Source of the DNA: Neptunomonas marina | GTDB taxonomy: Bacteria; Pseudomonadota; Gammaproteobacteria; Pseudomonadales; Balneatricaceae | DNA length: 64,000 bases | Direction: 5' to 3' | Assembly: GCF_004005935.1 (NCBI RefSeq) | Contig: NZ_SACQ01000005.1 | Coordinates: forward strand, 62,001-126,000 | Shown: positions 24,684 through 34,200 of the stretch, in pieces | Layout: the number at the start of each line of letters is the position of its first letter | Position numbering within the stretch: the first letter of the stretch is position 1 | Program-made: the position numbers and the translations under genes | The notes under the pieces: generated by a model | What the model saw: the letters and a program-made list of their open reading frames with translations, nothing else | What the model was told of the DNA's origin: nothing | The model's database searches: none

Positions 24684-26702
24684 ATGGATACTAATATTAT
24701 TTCGGCACTGGGCGGTGGCTCGGGTATCGATACTAAAAAACTGGTCAGTCAGCTAGTTGAAGTTGAGAAGGCGCCGCAACAAAATCGTATCGACTCCCAA
24801 AAAGAGAAGCTGCAATCACAAATTTCGGCATATGGCTTACTGAAAAGTAGCTTGTCCGAGTTTCAAAACGCACTAGCGCCACTCAGTAATAACGATACGT
24901 TCAATGCGCGCTCCGTGGCCTTCCCTGAAACCGGCACGGTGACGCCTAACTCGTTAGACGCTAACGCTCAGGTTGGTACCTACCAACTCGGTGTTGAATC
25001 AACAGCACAATCGCAGTCTTTGGCTGTGAATACTTCGTTTGCAGATGCCAATGCTGCAATGAATGTGGCGGGCAACCTAACGATAAAGCTGGGTGAATGG
25101 ACCTATGATGGCAGCAATAACCCGCAGTCCTTCACCGAAAATGAAGCGCAGAAATCTCTAACAATAGAAGTTGTCGCAGAGGACTCGCTGCAAGATTTGG
25201 CGGATAAAATTAACGCTGCCGATTCTAATGTGCAAGCGTCTGTATTGTTAGTTGATGGCGAGCATCAGCTGCTTCTATCGGGCCCGTCTGGTAAGGCGAA
25301 TGCGCTAGAAGTCACGAACGACAATAGCCAGCTCGATATCTTCTCTTACAATGCTTCGAATCACGCGAATGTAACCCAAACACAGCAAGCTCGGGATGCT
25401 GAGATTACGATCAATGGCTTAACCGTTTTTCGGGAGAGTAATGAGATTGATGATGTCATTCCTGGGTTAAGTTTTACATTGAACAAAGCTGAACCTGATG
25501 AGACGTTCACATTCTCGATCAGCCAAGACAAGGGGACCGCTGAACAAGCGATTCGTGATTTCGTGACGGCGTATAACTCGCTTTACGAGACCGCGAAAAA
25601 CCTAACGGGGCTGACAACAGACGAAGAGACCAACGAGACAACAGCAGGGAATTTATCCACAGATGGTGCGGCAAAGGCCGTCATTGCACAGTTGCGTTCG
25701 ATGATGACGGGTGCTGTGGCTGGGGTAGATGGTTCGAACTCTTTATCGAGTATCGGTATTCGTACCCAGTTGGATGGAACACTGGAGCTGACTGATGATT
25801 TCTCGAATGCAGTGAGCGATAACTTTGCTGTCCTACAGAATATTTTTGCACCGCAGACCTCCTCGTCTACCAATCAGGTGGATGTCACCATCGGTAATTA
25901 TGCTGGGAACACTGTACCCGGCAGCTATACTGGCACAGTGACCGCGCCGCCGACGAAAGGCACCGTCAGGAGTGATATTCCCTTTGCTGCGTTTACGACA
26001 GGCGCTGGGGATAATACGTTCTCTATCGCGGTAGATGGCACGACGAGCGGCGTGCTTGAGTTGTCTGGTACGTTCAATACGGCAGAAGAGTTACGGGTTG
26101 AGCTACAGTCGTTGATTAACAATGATAAGGCGCTCAAAGATGCGGGTAACTTTGTTGATGTCGTCGTTGATGGCGGCCAGATACAGCTAGTCTCTCGTAC
26201 TTATGGCAGTTCATCAAAAGTTGTCTTTGAAACCGCGGGTGCTGAGTTCGCCACTAATACCGGCCTCAGCGAGAGTTCAAGTTCGGTCATTGGTAACGAC
26301 GTGCAAGGCACAATTAATGGTGAGCCGGCATTCGGTGCCGGTGAAATCTTATTGGCAAAGATCGATAGCGACCCTTATGGGCTTAACTTTGCTGTGAAAG
26401 AGGGGATGACGGGGGATTTCTCATTTACATTCTCGCGCGGACTATCCAGTGAGCTCAATCGGCTGATCGACGGCTTCTTGGGTGATAACGGAGCCATCAA
26501 TAGCCGCGAGGAGAACATCAACCGACAAATTAAAGGACTAGCAACCGATCAAGAGAACCTTGATCGACGTATGACGATCTACCAAACTCGTCTAACTCAA
26601 CAATACCTAGCGATGGAACGGGTTGTTGCGAGTCTAAACACAACATCAGACTCGTTAAACGGCCTAACTGATCGATTACCTTTTACGGCGAAGTCCTCAT
26701 AA
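24684..26702 (+). CDS. fliD: Filament cap protein FliD (HAP2, enlarged)
   Basis: FliD caps the filament tip and folds incoming flagellin. The conserved N-terminus (ALGGGSGIDTKKLVSQLVEVEKAP) and C-terminus (KGLATDQENLDRRMTIYQTRLTQQYLAMERVVASLN) are present. At 672 residues it exceeds the usual 450-480. The extra part, about residues 390-570, includes beta-rich repeats (NTFSIAVDGTTSGVLELSGT; EELRVELQSLINNDKALKD) like those in adhesive or flagellin-type inserts. Operon with fliS. Confidence 0.95.
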   Translation: MDTNIISALGGGSGIDTKKLVSQLVEVEKAPQQNRIDSQKEKLQSQISAYGLLKSSLSEFQNALAPLSNNDTFNARSVAFPETGTVTPNSLDANAQVGTYQLGVESTAQSQSLAVNTSFADANAAMNVAGNLTIKLGEWTYDGSNNPQSFTENEAQKSLTIEVVAEDSLQDLADKINAADSNVQASVLLVDGEHQLLLSGPSGKANALEVTNDNSQLDIFSYNASNHANVTQTQQARDAEITINGLTVFRESNEIDDVIPGLSFTLNKAEPDETFTFSISQDKGTAEQAIRDFVTAYNSLYETAKNLTGLTTDEETNETTAGNLSTDGAAKAVIAQLRSMMTGAVAGVDGSNSLSSIGIRTQLDGTLELTDDFSNAVSDNFAVLQNIFAPQTSSSTNQVDVTIGNYAGNTVPGSYTGTVTAPPTKGTVRSDIPFAAFTTGAGDNTFSIAVDGTTSGVLELSGTFNTAEELRVELQSLINNDKALKDAGNFVDVVVDGGQIQLVSRTYGSSSKVVFETAGAEFATNTGLSESSSSVIGNDVQGTINGEPAFGAGEILLAKIDSDPYGLNFAVKEGMTGDFSFTFSRGLSSELNRLIDGFLGDNGAINSREENINRQIKGLATDQENLDRRMTIYQTRLTQQYLAMERVVASLNTTSDSLNGLTDRLPFTAKSS

Positions 26703-26732
26703 CCTTGAGAGCAACGCTACTTGGAGTAAAAC

Positions 26733-27125
26733 ATGTCTGTTAATTTAAGTGCCCTAAAACAATATCAGAACGTTGATGTGCGGGCGTCAGTCGAAACAGC
26801 TTCCCCTCATGAGCTGATTACCATGTTATTTGACGGTGCATTAACGGCGATGGCGAAGGCCAAGGGAGCGATAGAGCGTGACGATATTAATGAGCGCACC
26901 ACGCATTTAAATAAAGCAAATGATATTGTTCTTGGCTTGAAAGACTTCCTGGATCATGAAAAAGGTGAGGATATTGCAGCCAACTTAGATCTGCTTTACG
27001 ACTACGTTGTTCGTGCGTTGTTGCAGGCTAACCGTGATAATGATGCTGAGAAGGTTCAAGAAGCGATGGATCTTATTTTGCAGGTGAAATCCGGCTGGGT
27101 ACAGATGGAAGTCCCTGAGTCTTAA
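26733..27125 (+). CDS. fliS: Flagellin export chaperone FliS
   Basis: The 130-residue helical protein has the FliS pattern VETASPHELITMLFDGALTAMAKAKGAIE and LKDFLDHEKGEDIAANLDLLYDYVVRALLQAN. It binds the flagellin C-terminus in the cytosol and prevents early polymerisation. The gene follows fliD by 30 nt and is followed by a terminator. No fliT follows it. Confidence 0.96.
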   Translation: MSVNLSALKQYQNVDVRASVETASPHELITMLFDGALTAMAKAKGAIERDDINERTTHLNKANDIVLGLKDFLDHEKGEDIAANLDLLYDYVVRALLQANRDNDAEKVQEAMDLILQVKSGWVQMEVPES

Positions 27126-27145
27126 GTCTTAAATCTACTATCAAG

Positions 27146-27172
27146 AACCCGAGCAGCGCCTCGGGTTTTTTA
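27146..27172 (+). terminator. Rho-independent terminator after fliS
   Basis: Stem AACCCGAG/CTCGGGTT with a six-base loop, followed by T residues. Confidence 0.9.
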
Positions 27173-27198
27173 TTGGCTGTTGATAAGTATTAATGATG

Positions 27199-27214
27199 TG
27201 CCATTTTTTTGGCA
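27199..27214. promoter_or_regulatory. Palindrome upstream of fleQ
   Basis: TGCCA-N6-TGGCA with an all-T centre, about 80 bp before fleQ. The half-site geometry equals that of the FleQ-type box downstream, but the bases differ. The binding protein is unknown. Confidence 0.4.
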
Positions 27215-27232
27215 TAAAAGTTCCGAGTCTGC

Positions 27233-27260
27233 TTGTTAAATCATGTTTCTTTGCTAGTAT
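27233..27260 (+). promoter_or_regulatory. Probable sigma-70 promoter of fleQ
   Basis: TTGTTA (27233-27238), 16 bp, TAGTAT (27255-27260). It lies directly upstream of a FleQ-type palindrome that would cover the start point. Confidence 0.6.
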
Positions 27261-27274
27261 GTCAAAAAAATGAC
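27261..27274. promoter_or_regulatory. Candidate FleQ/FlrA binding site at fleQ
   Basis: GTCA-N6-TGAC with an all-A centre. It resembles the AT-centred GTCA...TGAC box described for FleQ. Lying at the expected transcription start, it would allow FleQ to repress its own gene. Confidence 0.55.
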
Positions 27275-27292
27275 GTGCGATAGAGTACGGAA

Positions 27293-28714
27293 ATGGCAGC
27301 TAATTCACATGTTTTACTCGTAGATGACGAGGAGCAAAGGCGGCAAAACTTGGCCGCTGTATTTAGCTTTTTGGGCGTCTCTCACGAAGTCTCCAGTTTC
27401 GTTGACTGGTTTCAAACTTCTCAGTCGAACCCCTGCACTTTAGCCTTTATTGGTAAAAGTGCCCTACCGGTATCCCTCGATAAACTAGTGTCACGGTTTC
27501 GCGATCAGATGCCAGCAGTGCCTTTATGCCTATTAGATGGCTGGGATGAGGCTGAGTTGCTCTCGGCTGCGGCAAACGCGCAAATTCTCAGCGTGCTCGA
27601 AGAGCCGCTTTCAGAACGGGTATTAGCCGAGCTACTTTCGCAAGCGGAGCGCTTTGGTGCTAGCCACCGTGCCTTGGAGGAACCTAGCTTCCCGCTTCTA
27701 GTAGGTGAGAGCGCTGCCATGAAGCACCTTAAGCTCGTTATGGGGCGTGTTGTTGAGCGGGATGCGAGTGTACTGATTACCGGCGAGTCGGGTACGGGAA
27801 AAGAGCTGGTTGCGCGTAGCTTACACGAACTATCGCCACGTAACGGTGAACCCTTTGTACCCGTTAATTGCGGCGCCATTCCGCCTGAACTTCTCGAGAG
27901 CGAGTTATTTGGCCATGAAAAGGGCGCTTTCACTGGCGCAGTCTCGGCCCGTGCTGGGCGTTTTGAGATGGCTAACAACGGCACGCTATTTTTAGACGAG
28001 ATCGGTGATATGCCGATGGCGATGCAGGTTAAGCTGTTACGTGTGCTTCAGGAGCGCTGCTTTGAGCGTGTGGGTGGTTCGAAGACCGTGCATGTGGATG
28101 TCCGTGTGATCGCGGCAACCCATAAGAATTTAGAGCAGATGATCGCGGAGGGTAAGTTCCGCGAGGACCTTTTCTATCGTCTCAATGTTTATCCCATAGA
28201 GACGCCACCGCTGCGCGAGCGGGAAGGTGACGTCGCACGGCTGACAGACTACCTCGCGAATCAGGCTCAGCAAGTGGGTCTAGGGCAGCTGATACTCTCG
28301 GGGCCAGCGCGTATGGCACTGGATCAATATGATTGGCCGGGAAATGTGCGTGAGCTTGCCAACCTTGTTGAGCGTTTGGCGATTATGCACCCTGATGAGG
28401 AGGTAAACCTTTTAGACCTTCCGGATAAGTATCGTGCTGGTTTAGACCTTGGTGACTTTCCGATGAGCTCCAGCGTCGTTGCGGAGTCACCAACGGCTGA
28501 GCAGCCCTATCTAAGTCGAAACGATTTGATGTTGCCGGAAGATGGGATTGACCTGAAAGCGCAGCTTGAGAGTATCGAGCAAGACTATATTCGGGCCGCT
28601 TTACAGCGAACTAATCAGGTTGTTGCTCGCGCGGCCAAGCTACTTGGCGTACGGCGCACAACATTAGTTGAGAAGATGAAAAAATATGGTATCCAGCGAG
28701 GCGATGATGAGTGA
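27293..28714 (+). CDS. fleQ: Flagellar master regulator FleQ (FlrA)
   Basis: The 473-residue sigma-54 activator sits at the top of the flagellar hierarchy. The N-terminal 120 residues are a degenerate receiver (HVLLVDDEEQRR) without a clear phospho-Asp where one would be expected, as in FleQ. The AAA+ domain has Walker A GESGTGKE (164-171) and the sigma-54 contact loop GAFTGA (211-216). The C-terminal Fis-type HTH (VVARAAKLLGVRRTTLVEKMKKYGI) is intact. In relatives FleQ also binds cyclic-di-GMP, which cannot be judged here beyond family membership. It overlaps fleS. Confidence 0.95.
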   Translation: MAANSHVLLVDDEEQRRQNLAAVFSFLGVSHEVSSFVDWFQTSQSNPCTLAFIGKSALPVSLDKLVSRFRDQMPAVPLCLLDGWDEAELLSAAANAQILSVLEEPLSERVLAELLSQAERFGASHRALEEPSFPLLVGESAAMKHLKLVMGRVVERDASVLITGESGTGKELVARSLHELSPRNGEPFVPVNCGAIPPELLESELFGHEKGAFTGAVSARAGRFEMANNGTLFLDEIGDMPMAMQVKLLRVLQERCFERVGGSKTVHVDVRVIAATHKNLEQMIAEGKFREDLFYRLNVYPIETPPLREREGDVARLTDYLANQAQQVGLGQLILSGPARMALDQYDWPGNVRELANLVERLAIMHPDEEVNLLDLPDKYRAGLDLGDFPMSSSVVAESPTAEQPYLSRNDLMLPEDGIDLKAQLESIEQDYIRAALQRTNQVVARAAKLLGVRRTTLVEKMKKYGIQRGDDE

Positions 28715-29801
28715 AGTTGAGGCGCTCAAACAAGCCCTAGCTGATAAAGATGCTGAGCTGACAGAGCTGCGAGATCAGCTTGCTGAGCAGAGCGCACTCG
28801 AGAGTATGTTTGCGAGGCGAATGGCTCAAGTGCTGAAGGTGATGCCTGCCGGTGTCATCGTGATTGGTAATCAAGGGCGAGTGGCACTCGCGAACCCTGC
28901 TGCTGAAGCGCTACTGGGTAAGCCCTTGATTGGCGAGCTATGGATGCAGGTCATCAATCGCTCATTCGCGCCCAAGAATGATGATGGGCACGAGATCTCG
29001 CTGCGTGACGGCCGACGAGTGAGCTTGCTGACATCGGCCATGCAGGATGAAGCCGGGCAGCTAGTACTGCTGACCGATCAAACCGAGACACGTTTGTTGC
29101 AAGACCGTCTGTCGCAGTATCAGCGATTATCGGAGATGGGGCGTATGATGGCATCGCTGGCCCATCAAATTCGCACGCCACTGGCGGCTGCAACGCTCTA
29201 TGCTAGCCACCTAGAGCGCGACGCGATTACAGAGGCACAGCGTAAGAAGTTTGCCGCGAAAGTATCTTCACGCCTTGCGCACCTTGAGCAGCAAGTGCGA
29301 GACATGCTGGTCTTTGCACGCGGCGAGATGCAGCTAGAGGATCGTATTAGTGTTGCTCAGCTATTGCGCTCGATTGATGAAATGTTGGATGTGCCTCTTG
29401 CCGAGTTTGATGCCGACTGTGAGTTCGATGATCGAACTGAAAGTGCTTGGTTGCAGTGCAATCTGGAGATGTTGCTCGGCGCACTACTTAACTTGATCAA
29501 CAACGCGCTACAGGCGTGCGGCAAAGGTGCAGAGCTGTTGATTGTGGCTGAAGTCTGTCAAGAGATGGTGTGCTTGCGTGTGGTCGATCATGGCCCAGGC
29601 ATGACGCCTGAGCAGTGCCAGAAAGCCACAGAACCTTTTGTCACGACCAAGTCCCACGGCACGGGGCTTGGCTTAGCCGTTGCCAATGTCGTTGCTCAAG
29701 CCCATAACGGCCGTTTCGAGCTCTCTTCGGTGGCGGGGGAAGGTACAACTGCAACGGTATGTTTGCCACTCATTAGCGATTTAGAAAAGGAAAATGAATG
29801 A
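28707..29801 (+). CDS. fleS: Flagellar sensor histidine kinase FleS (FlrB)
   Basis: This is a soluble kinase of about 364 residues with no membrane spans: coiled coil (1-35), PAS (about 45-125), and HisKA with phospho-acceptor His153 in MASLAHQIRTPLAAATL. The HATPase domain has NLINNALQA and DHGPGMTPEQ boxes. It phosphorylates FleR to turn on class III (hook and rod) genes. The start is taken at the second of two adjacent ATGs, with GAGG 5 nt upstream. It overlaps fleQ by 8 bp and fleR by 4 bp, indicating coupled translation. Confidence 0.93.
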   Translation: MSEVEALKQALADKDAELTELRDQLAEQSALESMFARRMAQVLKVMPAGVIVIGNQGRVALANPAAEALLGKPLIGELWMQVINRSFAPKNDDGHEISLRDGRRVSLLTSAMQDEAGQLVLLTDQTETRLLQDRLSQYQRLSEMGRMMASLAHQIRTPLAAATLYASHLERDAITEAQRKKFAAKVSSRLAHLEQQVRDMLVFARGEMQLEDRISVAQLLRSIDEMLDVPLAEFDADCEFDDRTESAWLQCNLEMLLGALLNLINNALQACGKGAELLIVAEVCQEMVCLRVVDHGPGMTPEQCQKATEPFVTTKSHGTGLGLAVANVVAQAHNGRFELSSVAGEGTTATVCLPLISDLEKENE

Positions 29802-31165
29802 TGTCTATCCGTGTCCTCGTGGTTGAAGACGATAGCGAACTACGTGAAGCGCTGGTGGATACCTTAGAGCTGTCCGGTATGTCGGTCAGTGAGGCTGAGC
29901 ACGGTGAAGCCGCATGTGAGGCACTAGCGCACGCCAGCTTTGATATCGTCATTACCGACGTCAACATGCCTGGTATGGATGGTCATGCCTTGCTAGGGGT
30001 TATTCGGCAAAAGTACCCGTTGCTGCCTGTTTTGTTGATGACGGCGTTTGGGCAAGTGAGTAAGGCGGTTGATGCCATTCGCAGTGGCGCGGCCGATTAT
30101 CTGATGAAGCCTTTTGAGCCGGATGTCTTGATTGCAGCGGTCGAGCGCTTTGCGCGGGGCGAGGTAGCAGAACAGCAAGCTCCGGTTGCCAGCGATGAGC
30201 GGAGTGTCCAATTACTTGAGCTAGCAAGGCGCGTCGCCGCGACAGATTCGACGGTGCTGATTGCTGGTGAATCAGGGACCGGTAAAGAGGTATTAGCACG
30301 CTATATACATAATCACTCCAGCCGAGCTGAACAGCCTTTCATTGCGATCAACTGCGCTGCTATCCCAGAAAATATGCTTGAAGCGATGCTGTTTGGGCAT
30401 GAGAAGGGTGCATTCACCGGTGCTATTGCAAGCCAGCCTGGCAAGTTCGAGCAGGCGAACGGCGGCACCTTACTGCTGGACGAAGTCACGGAGATGGATT
30501 TAGGGCTGCAAGCGAAGCTTCTGCGCGTACTGCAAGAGCAGGAGGTGGAGCGTGTTGGTGGCAAAGCGCCGATTAAGCTGGATGTGCGTGTGCTTGCCAC
30601 AACGAACCGTGAGCTGCGCCAGTATGTGAGTGAAGGCGCATTTCGCGAGGATCTCTATTACCGCTTGAATGTCTTTCCATTGCACTGGTCGCCACTGCGT
30701 GAGCGGCCTGCGGATATTGTGCCGCTAAGCGAGGCGATATTGCAGCGTCTCTGTGCAAAAATGCAGCGCCCCGTTGTGGTGCTTTCCGATACAGCAAAAA
30801 CTAAATTAACCGACCATACATGGCCGGGTAACGTGCGGGAGCTGGACAATGTGTTGCAGCGCGCCCTTATCCTACAGACGGGCCCTGAGATCTATGCTGA
30901 GGACCTCTTTATCGAAGAGGGCAATATGACGCTGCGTATGGAGCCTGCAGTAACGTCCGCTGATGTTGATGAAAAAGCAGCTGGTGCGCTTGAAAACGAT
31001 CTGCGTGAGCATGAGTTTCAGTTGATTATTGATGCGCTAAAAGAGACGGGTGGTAGCCGAAAAGAGGCGGCTGAAAAGCTCGCTATTAGTCCGCGAACCT
31101 TGCGTTATAAACTCGCAAAAATTCGTGAAGCTGGCTTGGATCTGGATGCCCTACTCAAAAGGTAG
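29798..31165 (+). CDS. fleR: Flagellar sigma-54 response regulator FleR (FlrC)
   Basis: The 455-residue NtrC-type regulator has a receiver with phospho-Asp54 in VITDVNMPGMDG and an AAA+ domain with GESGTGKE and the sigma-54 loop GAFTGA. It ends in a Fis-type HTH (GSRKEAAEKLAISPRTLRYKLAKI). It activates the sigma-54 promoters of rod, hook and ring operons such as those at flgB and flgF. It overlaps fleS by ATGA. No clear terminator follows it. Confidence 0.95.
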   Translation: MMSIRVLVVEDDSELREALVDTLELSGMSVSEAEHGEAACEALAHASFDIVITDVNMPGMDGHALLGVIRQKYPLLPVLLMTAFGQVSKAVDAIRSGAADYLMKPFEPDVLIAAVERFARGEVAEQQAPVASDERSVQLLELARRVAATDSTVLIAGESGTGKEVLARYIHNHSSRAEQPFIAINCAAIPENMLEAMLFGHEKGAFTGAIASQPGKFEQANGGTLLLDEVTEMDLGLQAKLLRVLQEQEVERVGGKAPIKLDVRVLATTNRELRQYVSEGAFREDLYYRLNVFPLHWSPLRERPADIVPLSEAILQRLCAKMQRPVVVLSDTAKTKLTDHTWPGNVRELDNVLQRALILQTGPEIYAEDLFIEEGNMTLRMEPAVTSADVDEKAAGALENDLREHEFQLIIDALKETGGSRKEAAEKLAISPRTLRYKLAKIREAGLDLDALLKR

Positions 31166-31380
31166 AATGTGACGGAAAAGGGTTTGTAAAACATAGATTT
31201 AATGGTCTTTTAGTAGTGGGTCTAAAGCCCGATAGACCAATGTCTAATTCAGAGCAAAGCGGCCCGTTGGGTATAACAAAGGCTGATCATTCCTTACTAA
31301 TCTGCAGCGAAAAAATAATAACAATGCGCTAGTGGGTAAAACGGGCAAATAATTAAAACAAGCAAGCTAAGGGCATCACC

Positions 31381-33330
31381 ATGAGTGAAAAGGTATATCC
31401 AGTCTATCCAGAGATCGCAGCAGGCGCACACATCGACAGCGCGAAGTATGAAGCTATGTATGAGCAGTCGGTCAATGATACTGATGCATTTTGGGGAGAG
31501 CATGGAAAGCGAATCGATTGGTTCAAACCCTACACGAAAGTAAAGAACACAACCTTCGATCCACACAACGTTGATATCCGTTGGTTCGAAGATGGGACGC
31601 TAAACGCTGCATACAACTGCTTGGATCGCCACCTTGAGACCCGCGGCGATCAAGTAGCGATTATCTGGGAAGGCGACGACCCAAGCGAGTCAGAGAACAT
31701 CACATATCGTCAGTTGCATGAGCGTGTTTGTAAGTTCGCAAACGCCTTGAAAGGTCAAGGTGTTGAACAAGGTGATGTTGTCACGCTTTACATGCCGATG
31801 ATTCCAGAAGCAGCTATCGCAATGCTCGCGTGTGCGCGTATCGGCGCGGTGCACTCAGTGGTATTCGGTGGTTTCTCTCCAGAGGCGCTAGCAGCACGCG
31901 TGGAAGGCGCTAACTCTAAAGTTGTTGTGACGTCCAACTACTCGCTACGTGGCGGCAAAGTTGTGCCACTTAAAGAAAACGTAGACAAAGCGCTGGAACA
32001 TGCAGGTGCTGCGGCTTGCTGTCAAAGCGTTATCGTCGTTAAGCGCGTTGATCAAGATGTAGCATGGGATGGTGCACGTGATAAGTGGTACGAAGATCTC
32101 GTTGCGGATGCATCTGCTGACTGCCCTGCGACTGAGTTAGACGCAGAAGCGCCGCTATTTATTCTGTACACGTCAGGTTCTACTGGCGCACCAAAAGGTC
32201 TAAAACACACGACTGGCGGTTACATGGTGTACGCATCCATGACGCATGAGTATGTTTTTGACTACAAAGAGGGTGATGTCTACTGGTGTACAGCGGATGT
32301 GGGTTGGGTCACAGGTCACAGCTACATCGTTTACGGCCCGTTGGCTAACGGCGCAACAACTCTGATGTTTGAAGGTGTTCCAAGCTATCCTGACAACAGC
32401 CGCTTTGGCCGTGTTATCGAAAAACATAAGGTCAATCAATTCTATACAGCGCCAACGGCTATTCGTGCGCTGATGCAGCAAGGTGAAGATGTTCTGGGTG
32501 ATGCAGATCTGTCTTCGTTGCGTATTTTGGGTTCTGTAGGCGAGCCAATTAACCCAGAGGCGTGGGAGTGGTATCACCGTATTATCGGTGACGAGAAATG
32601 CCCAATCGTTGATACATGGTGGCAAACCGAAACGGGTGGGGTGATGATCGTTCCGTTACCAGGTGCAACGGCTGCGAAACCGGGTTCTGCTACGCGTCCA
32701 TTCTTTGGCGTACAGCCAGCGCTGTTCGACAATGAAGGCAAAGCGCTTGAGGGTGCTACTGATGGTAACTTAGTTATTACAGACTCTTGGCCATCGCAAG
32801 CGCGCTCTATTTGGGGTGACCACGAGCGTTTCATTCAAACGTACTTCTCAACATTTAAAGGTGTTTACACCACGGGTGATGGCGCACGTCGCGATGAGGA
32901 TGGCTACTATTGGATCACAGGGCGTGTTGATGATGTTATCAACGTTTCTGGCCACCGTATGGGTACAGCCGAGGTTGAGTCAGCATTGGTTGCTCACCCG
33001 GCAGTTGCCGAAGCGGCAGTAGTGGGCTACCCGCATGATGTGAAGGGCCAAGGTATCTATGTATACGTAACGCTACAAGCTGGCTTCGAGCAGTCGGATG
33101 AGCTGATGAAGGAGCTACGCAACCATGTGCGTGGTGAGATCGGTCCTATCGCGTCACCAGACCTTATCCAGTTTGCTCCAGGCATGCCGAAAACACGCTC
33201 CGGTAAGATTATGCGCCGTATCCTGCGTAAGATTGCCGAAGATGATTTTGGTGCGTTGGGTGATACATCTACACTGGCTGATCCAACGGTGGTTGACGAT
33301 CTGATCGAGAATCGCATGAATCGAAAATAG
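31381..33330 (+). CDS. acs: Acetyl-CoA synthetase
   Basis: The 649-residue AMP-forming enzyme converts acetate, ATP and CoA to acetyl-CoA. It shows the adenylation motif [12 protein letters not shown], the WWQTETGG segment, the [18 protein letters not shown] hinge region and [11 protein letters not shown]. In the last, Lys609 is the residue acetylated to switch the enzyme off in enterics. The length matches enterobacterial Acs. The gene is isolated between fleR and a strong terminator. The next genes are a CrbS/CrbR pair, which in vibrios and pseudomonads controls acs. Confidence 0.96.
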   Translation: MSEKVYPVYPEIAAGAHIDSAKYEAMYEQSVNDTDAFWGEHGKRIDWFKPYTKVKNTTFDPHNVDIRWFEDGTLNAAYNCLDRHLETRGDQVAIIWEGDDPSESENITYRQLHERVCKFANALKGQGVEQGDVVTLYMPMIPEAAIAMLACARIGAVHSVVFGGFSPEALAARVEGANSKVVVTSNYSLRGGKVVPLKENVDKALEHAGAAACCQSVIVVKRVDQDVAWDGARDKWYEDLVADASADCPATELDAEAPLFILYTSGSTGAPKGLKHTTGGYMVYASMTHEYVFDYKEGDVYWCTADVGWVTGHSYIVYGPLANGATTLMFEGVPSYPDNSRFGRVIEKHKVNQFYTAPTAIRALMQQGEDVLGDADLSSLRILGSVGEPINPEAWEWYHRIIGDEKCPIVDTWWQTETGGVMIVPLPGATAAKPGSATRPFFGVQPALFDNEGKALEGATDGNLVITDSWPSQARSIWGDHERFIQTYFSTFKGVYTTGDGARRDEDGYYWITGRVDDVINVSGHRMGTAEVESALVAHPAVAEAAVVGYPHDVKGQGIYVYVTLQAGFEQSDELMKELRNHVRGEIGPIASPDLIQFAPGMPKTRSGKIMRRILRKIAEDDFGALGDTSTLADPTVVDDLIENRMNRK

Positions 33331-33364
33331 CTAATATAATTGTTTAGCTAAAGTCAATTCGTCG

Positions 33365-33401
33365 AAAACTCCCCCTATAGCGCAAGCTTAGGGGGAGTTT
33401 T
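33365..33401 (+). terminator. Rho-independent terminator after acs
   Basis: A 13-bp perfect stem, AAAACTCCCCCTA with TAGGGGGAGTTTT, and an 11-base loop. The A/T ends could make it work in both directions. Confidence 0.93.
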
Positions 33402-33482
33402 GCGTTTAAAGAGATGGTATTATCGAGGCATTCAAAAAAGAACCATAGAGTTTTGGGTGTGGGTTCACCTGGGGGATACAGC

Positions 33483-34151
33483 ATGCAACTAGCAAATAAG
33501 ATCATAATCGCTGACGACCATCCTTTGTTCCGAGCAGCGTTACGCCAAGCTGTTGGTCAAGCCATTGAAGGCGTTGAAATAGTGGAAGCCGACTCGCTGG
33601 CGGCAGTACAAGAGGCGGTTGTTGAACACAGTGATGCTGATCTTGTGTTGTTAGATCTGCATATGCCGGGCACGAATGGCTTTACTGGACTGGTATTCCT
33701 GCGGGGACAAAACCCCGGTATGCCGGTTATCGTTGTTTCGGGTAGCGAAGAGGTCAGCGTGATGCAACGCGCAATGGATTACGGTGCATCTGGCTTTATA
33801 CCGAAATCGGCACCACTTGAAGTGATCTCTGAAGCGATTGTTGCAGTACTTGAGGGCGAAGAGTGGCTTCCACGTGAAATCACTGAGAGCACCGAAGATG
33901 ATGTCACAGAGGAGGAGCGTAAGTTCGCTGCCGCGCTTGCATCGTTAACGCCTCAGCAGTTCCGCGTCTTGACGATGCTAACAGAAGGTTTGCTCAACAA
34001 GCAGATCGCATATGAACTCAACGTTTCTGAAGCGACGATCAAAGCACACGTGACAGCGATCTTGAGAAAGTTAGGGGTTCATAGCAGAACTCAGGCCGTT
34101 ATTGCTGCGCAAAAACTCAGTGTTGACCCAGCGCGCACTGAGCTCGACTAA
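33483..34151 (+). CDS. crbR: LuxR-type response regulator, CrbR/ErbR-like
   Basis: The 222-residue regulator has a receiver domain (phospho-Asp58 in VLLDLHMPGTNG; Lys in FIPKSAPLE) and a LuxR/NarL HTH (LTPQQFRVLTMLTEGLLNKQIAYELNVSEATIKAHVTAILRKLG). The start is set at the ATG at 33483, after GGGGGAT, not at the longer frame from 33414. It is convergent with a CrbS-like kinase and follows acs, so it is most likely CrbR, the activator of acs and acetate uptake. The assignment relies on context as well as sequence. Confidence 0.8.
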   Translation: MQLANKIIIADDHPLFRAALRQAVGQAIEGVEIVEADSLAAVQEAVVEHSDADLVLLDLHMPGTNGFTGLVFLRGQNPGMPVIVVSGSEEVSVMQRAMDYGASGFIPKSAPLEVISEAIVAVLEGEEWLPREITESTEDDVTEEERKFAAALASLTPQQFRVLTMLTEGLLNKQIAYELNVSEATIKAHVTAILRKLGVHSRTQAVIAAQKLSVDPARTELD

Positions 34152-34162
34152 AACGATAAAAC

Positions 34163-34189
34163 AAAAAAGGGCCGTTAAGGCCCTTTTTT
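34163..34189. terminator. Bidirectional terminator between crbR and crbS
   Basis: Stem AAAAAAGGGCC/GGCCCTTTTTT with a five-base loop between two convergent genes; A- and T-tracts on either side serve both directions. Confidence 0.93.
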
Positions 34190-34200
34190 ATGACAGCTGA

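Noticed and set aside
31215-31252. Hairpin GGTCTA/TAGACC between fleR and acs as a terminator
   Set aside because: Only 6 bp and no T-run; it could equally be a regulator site or chance, so no call was made.
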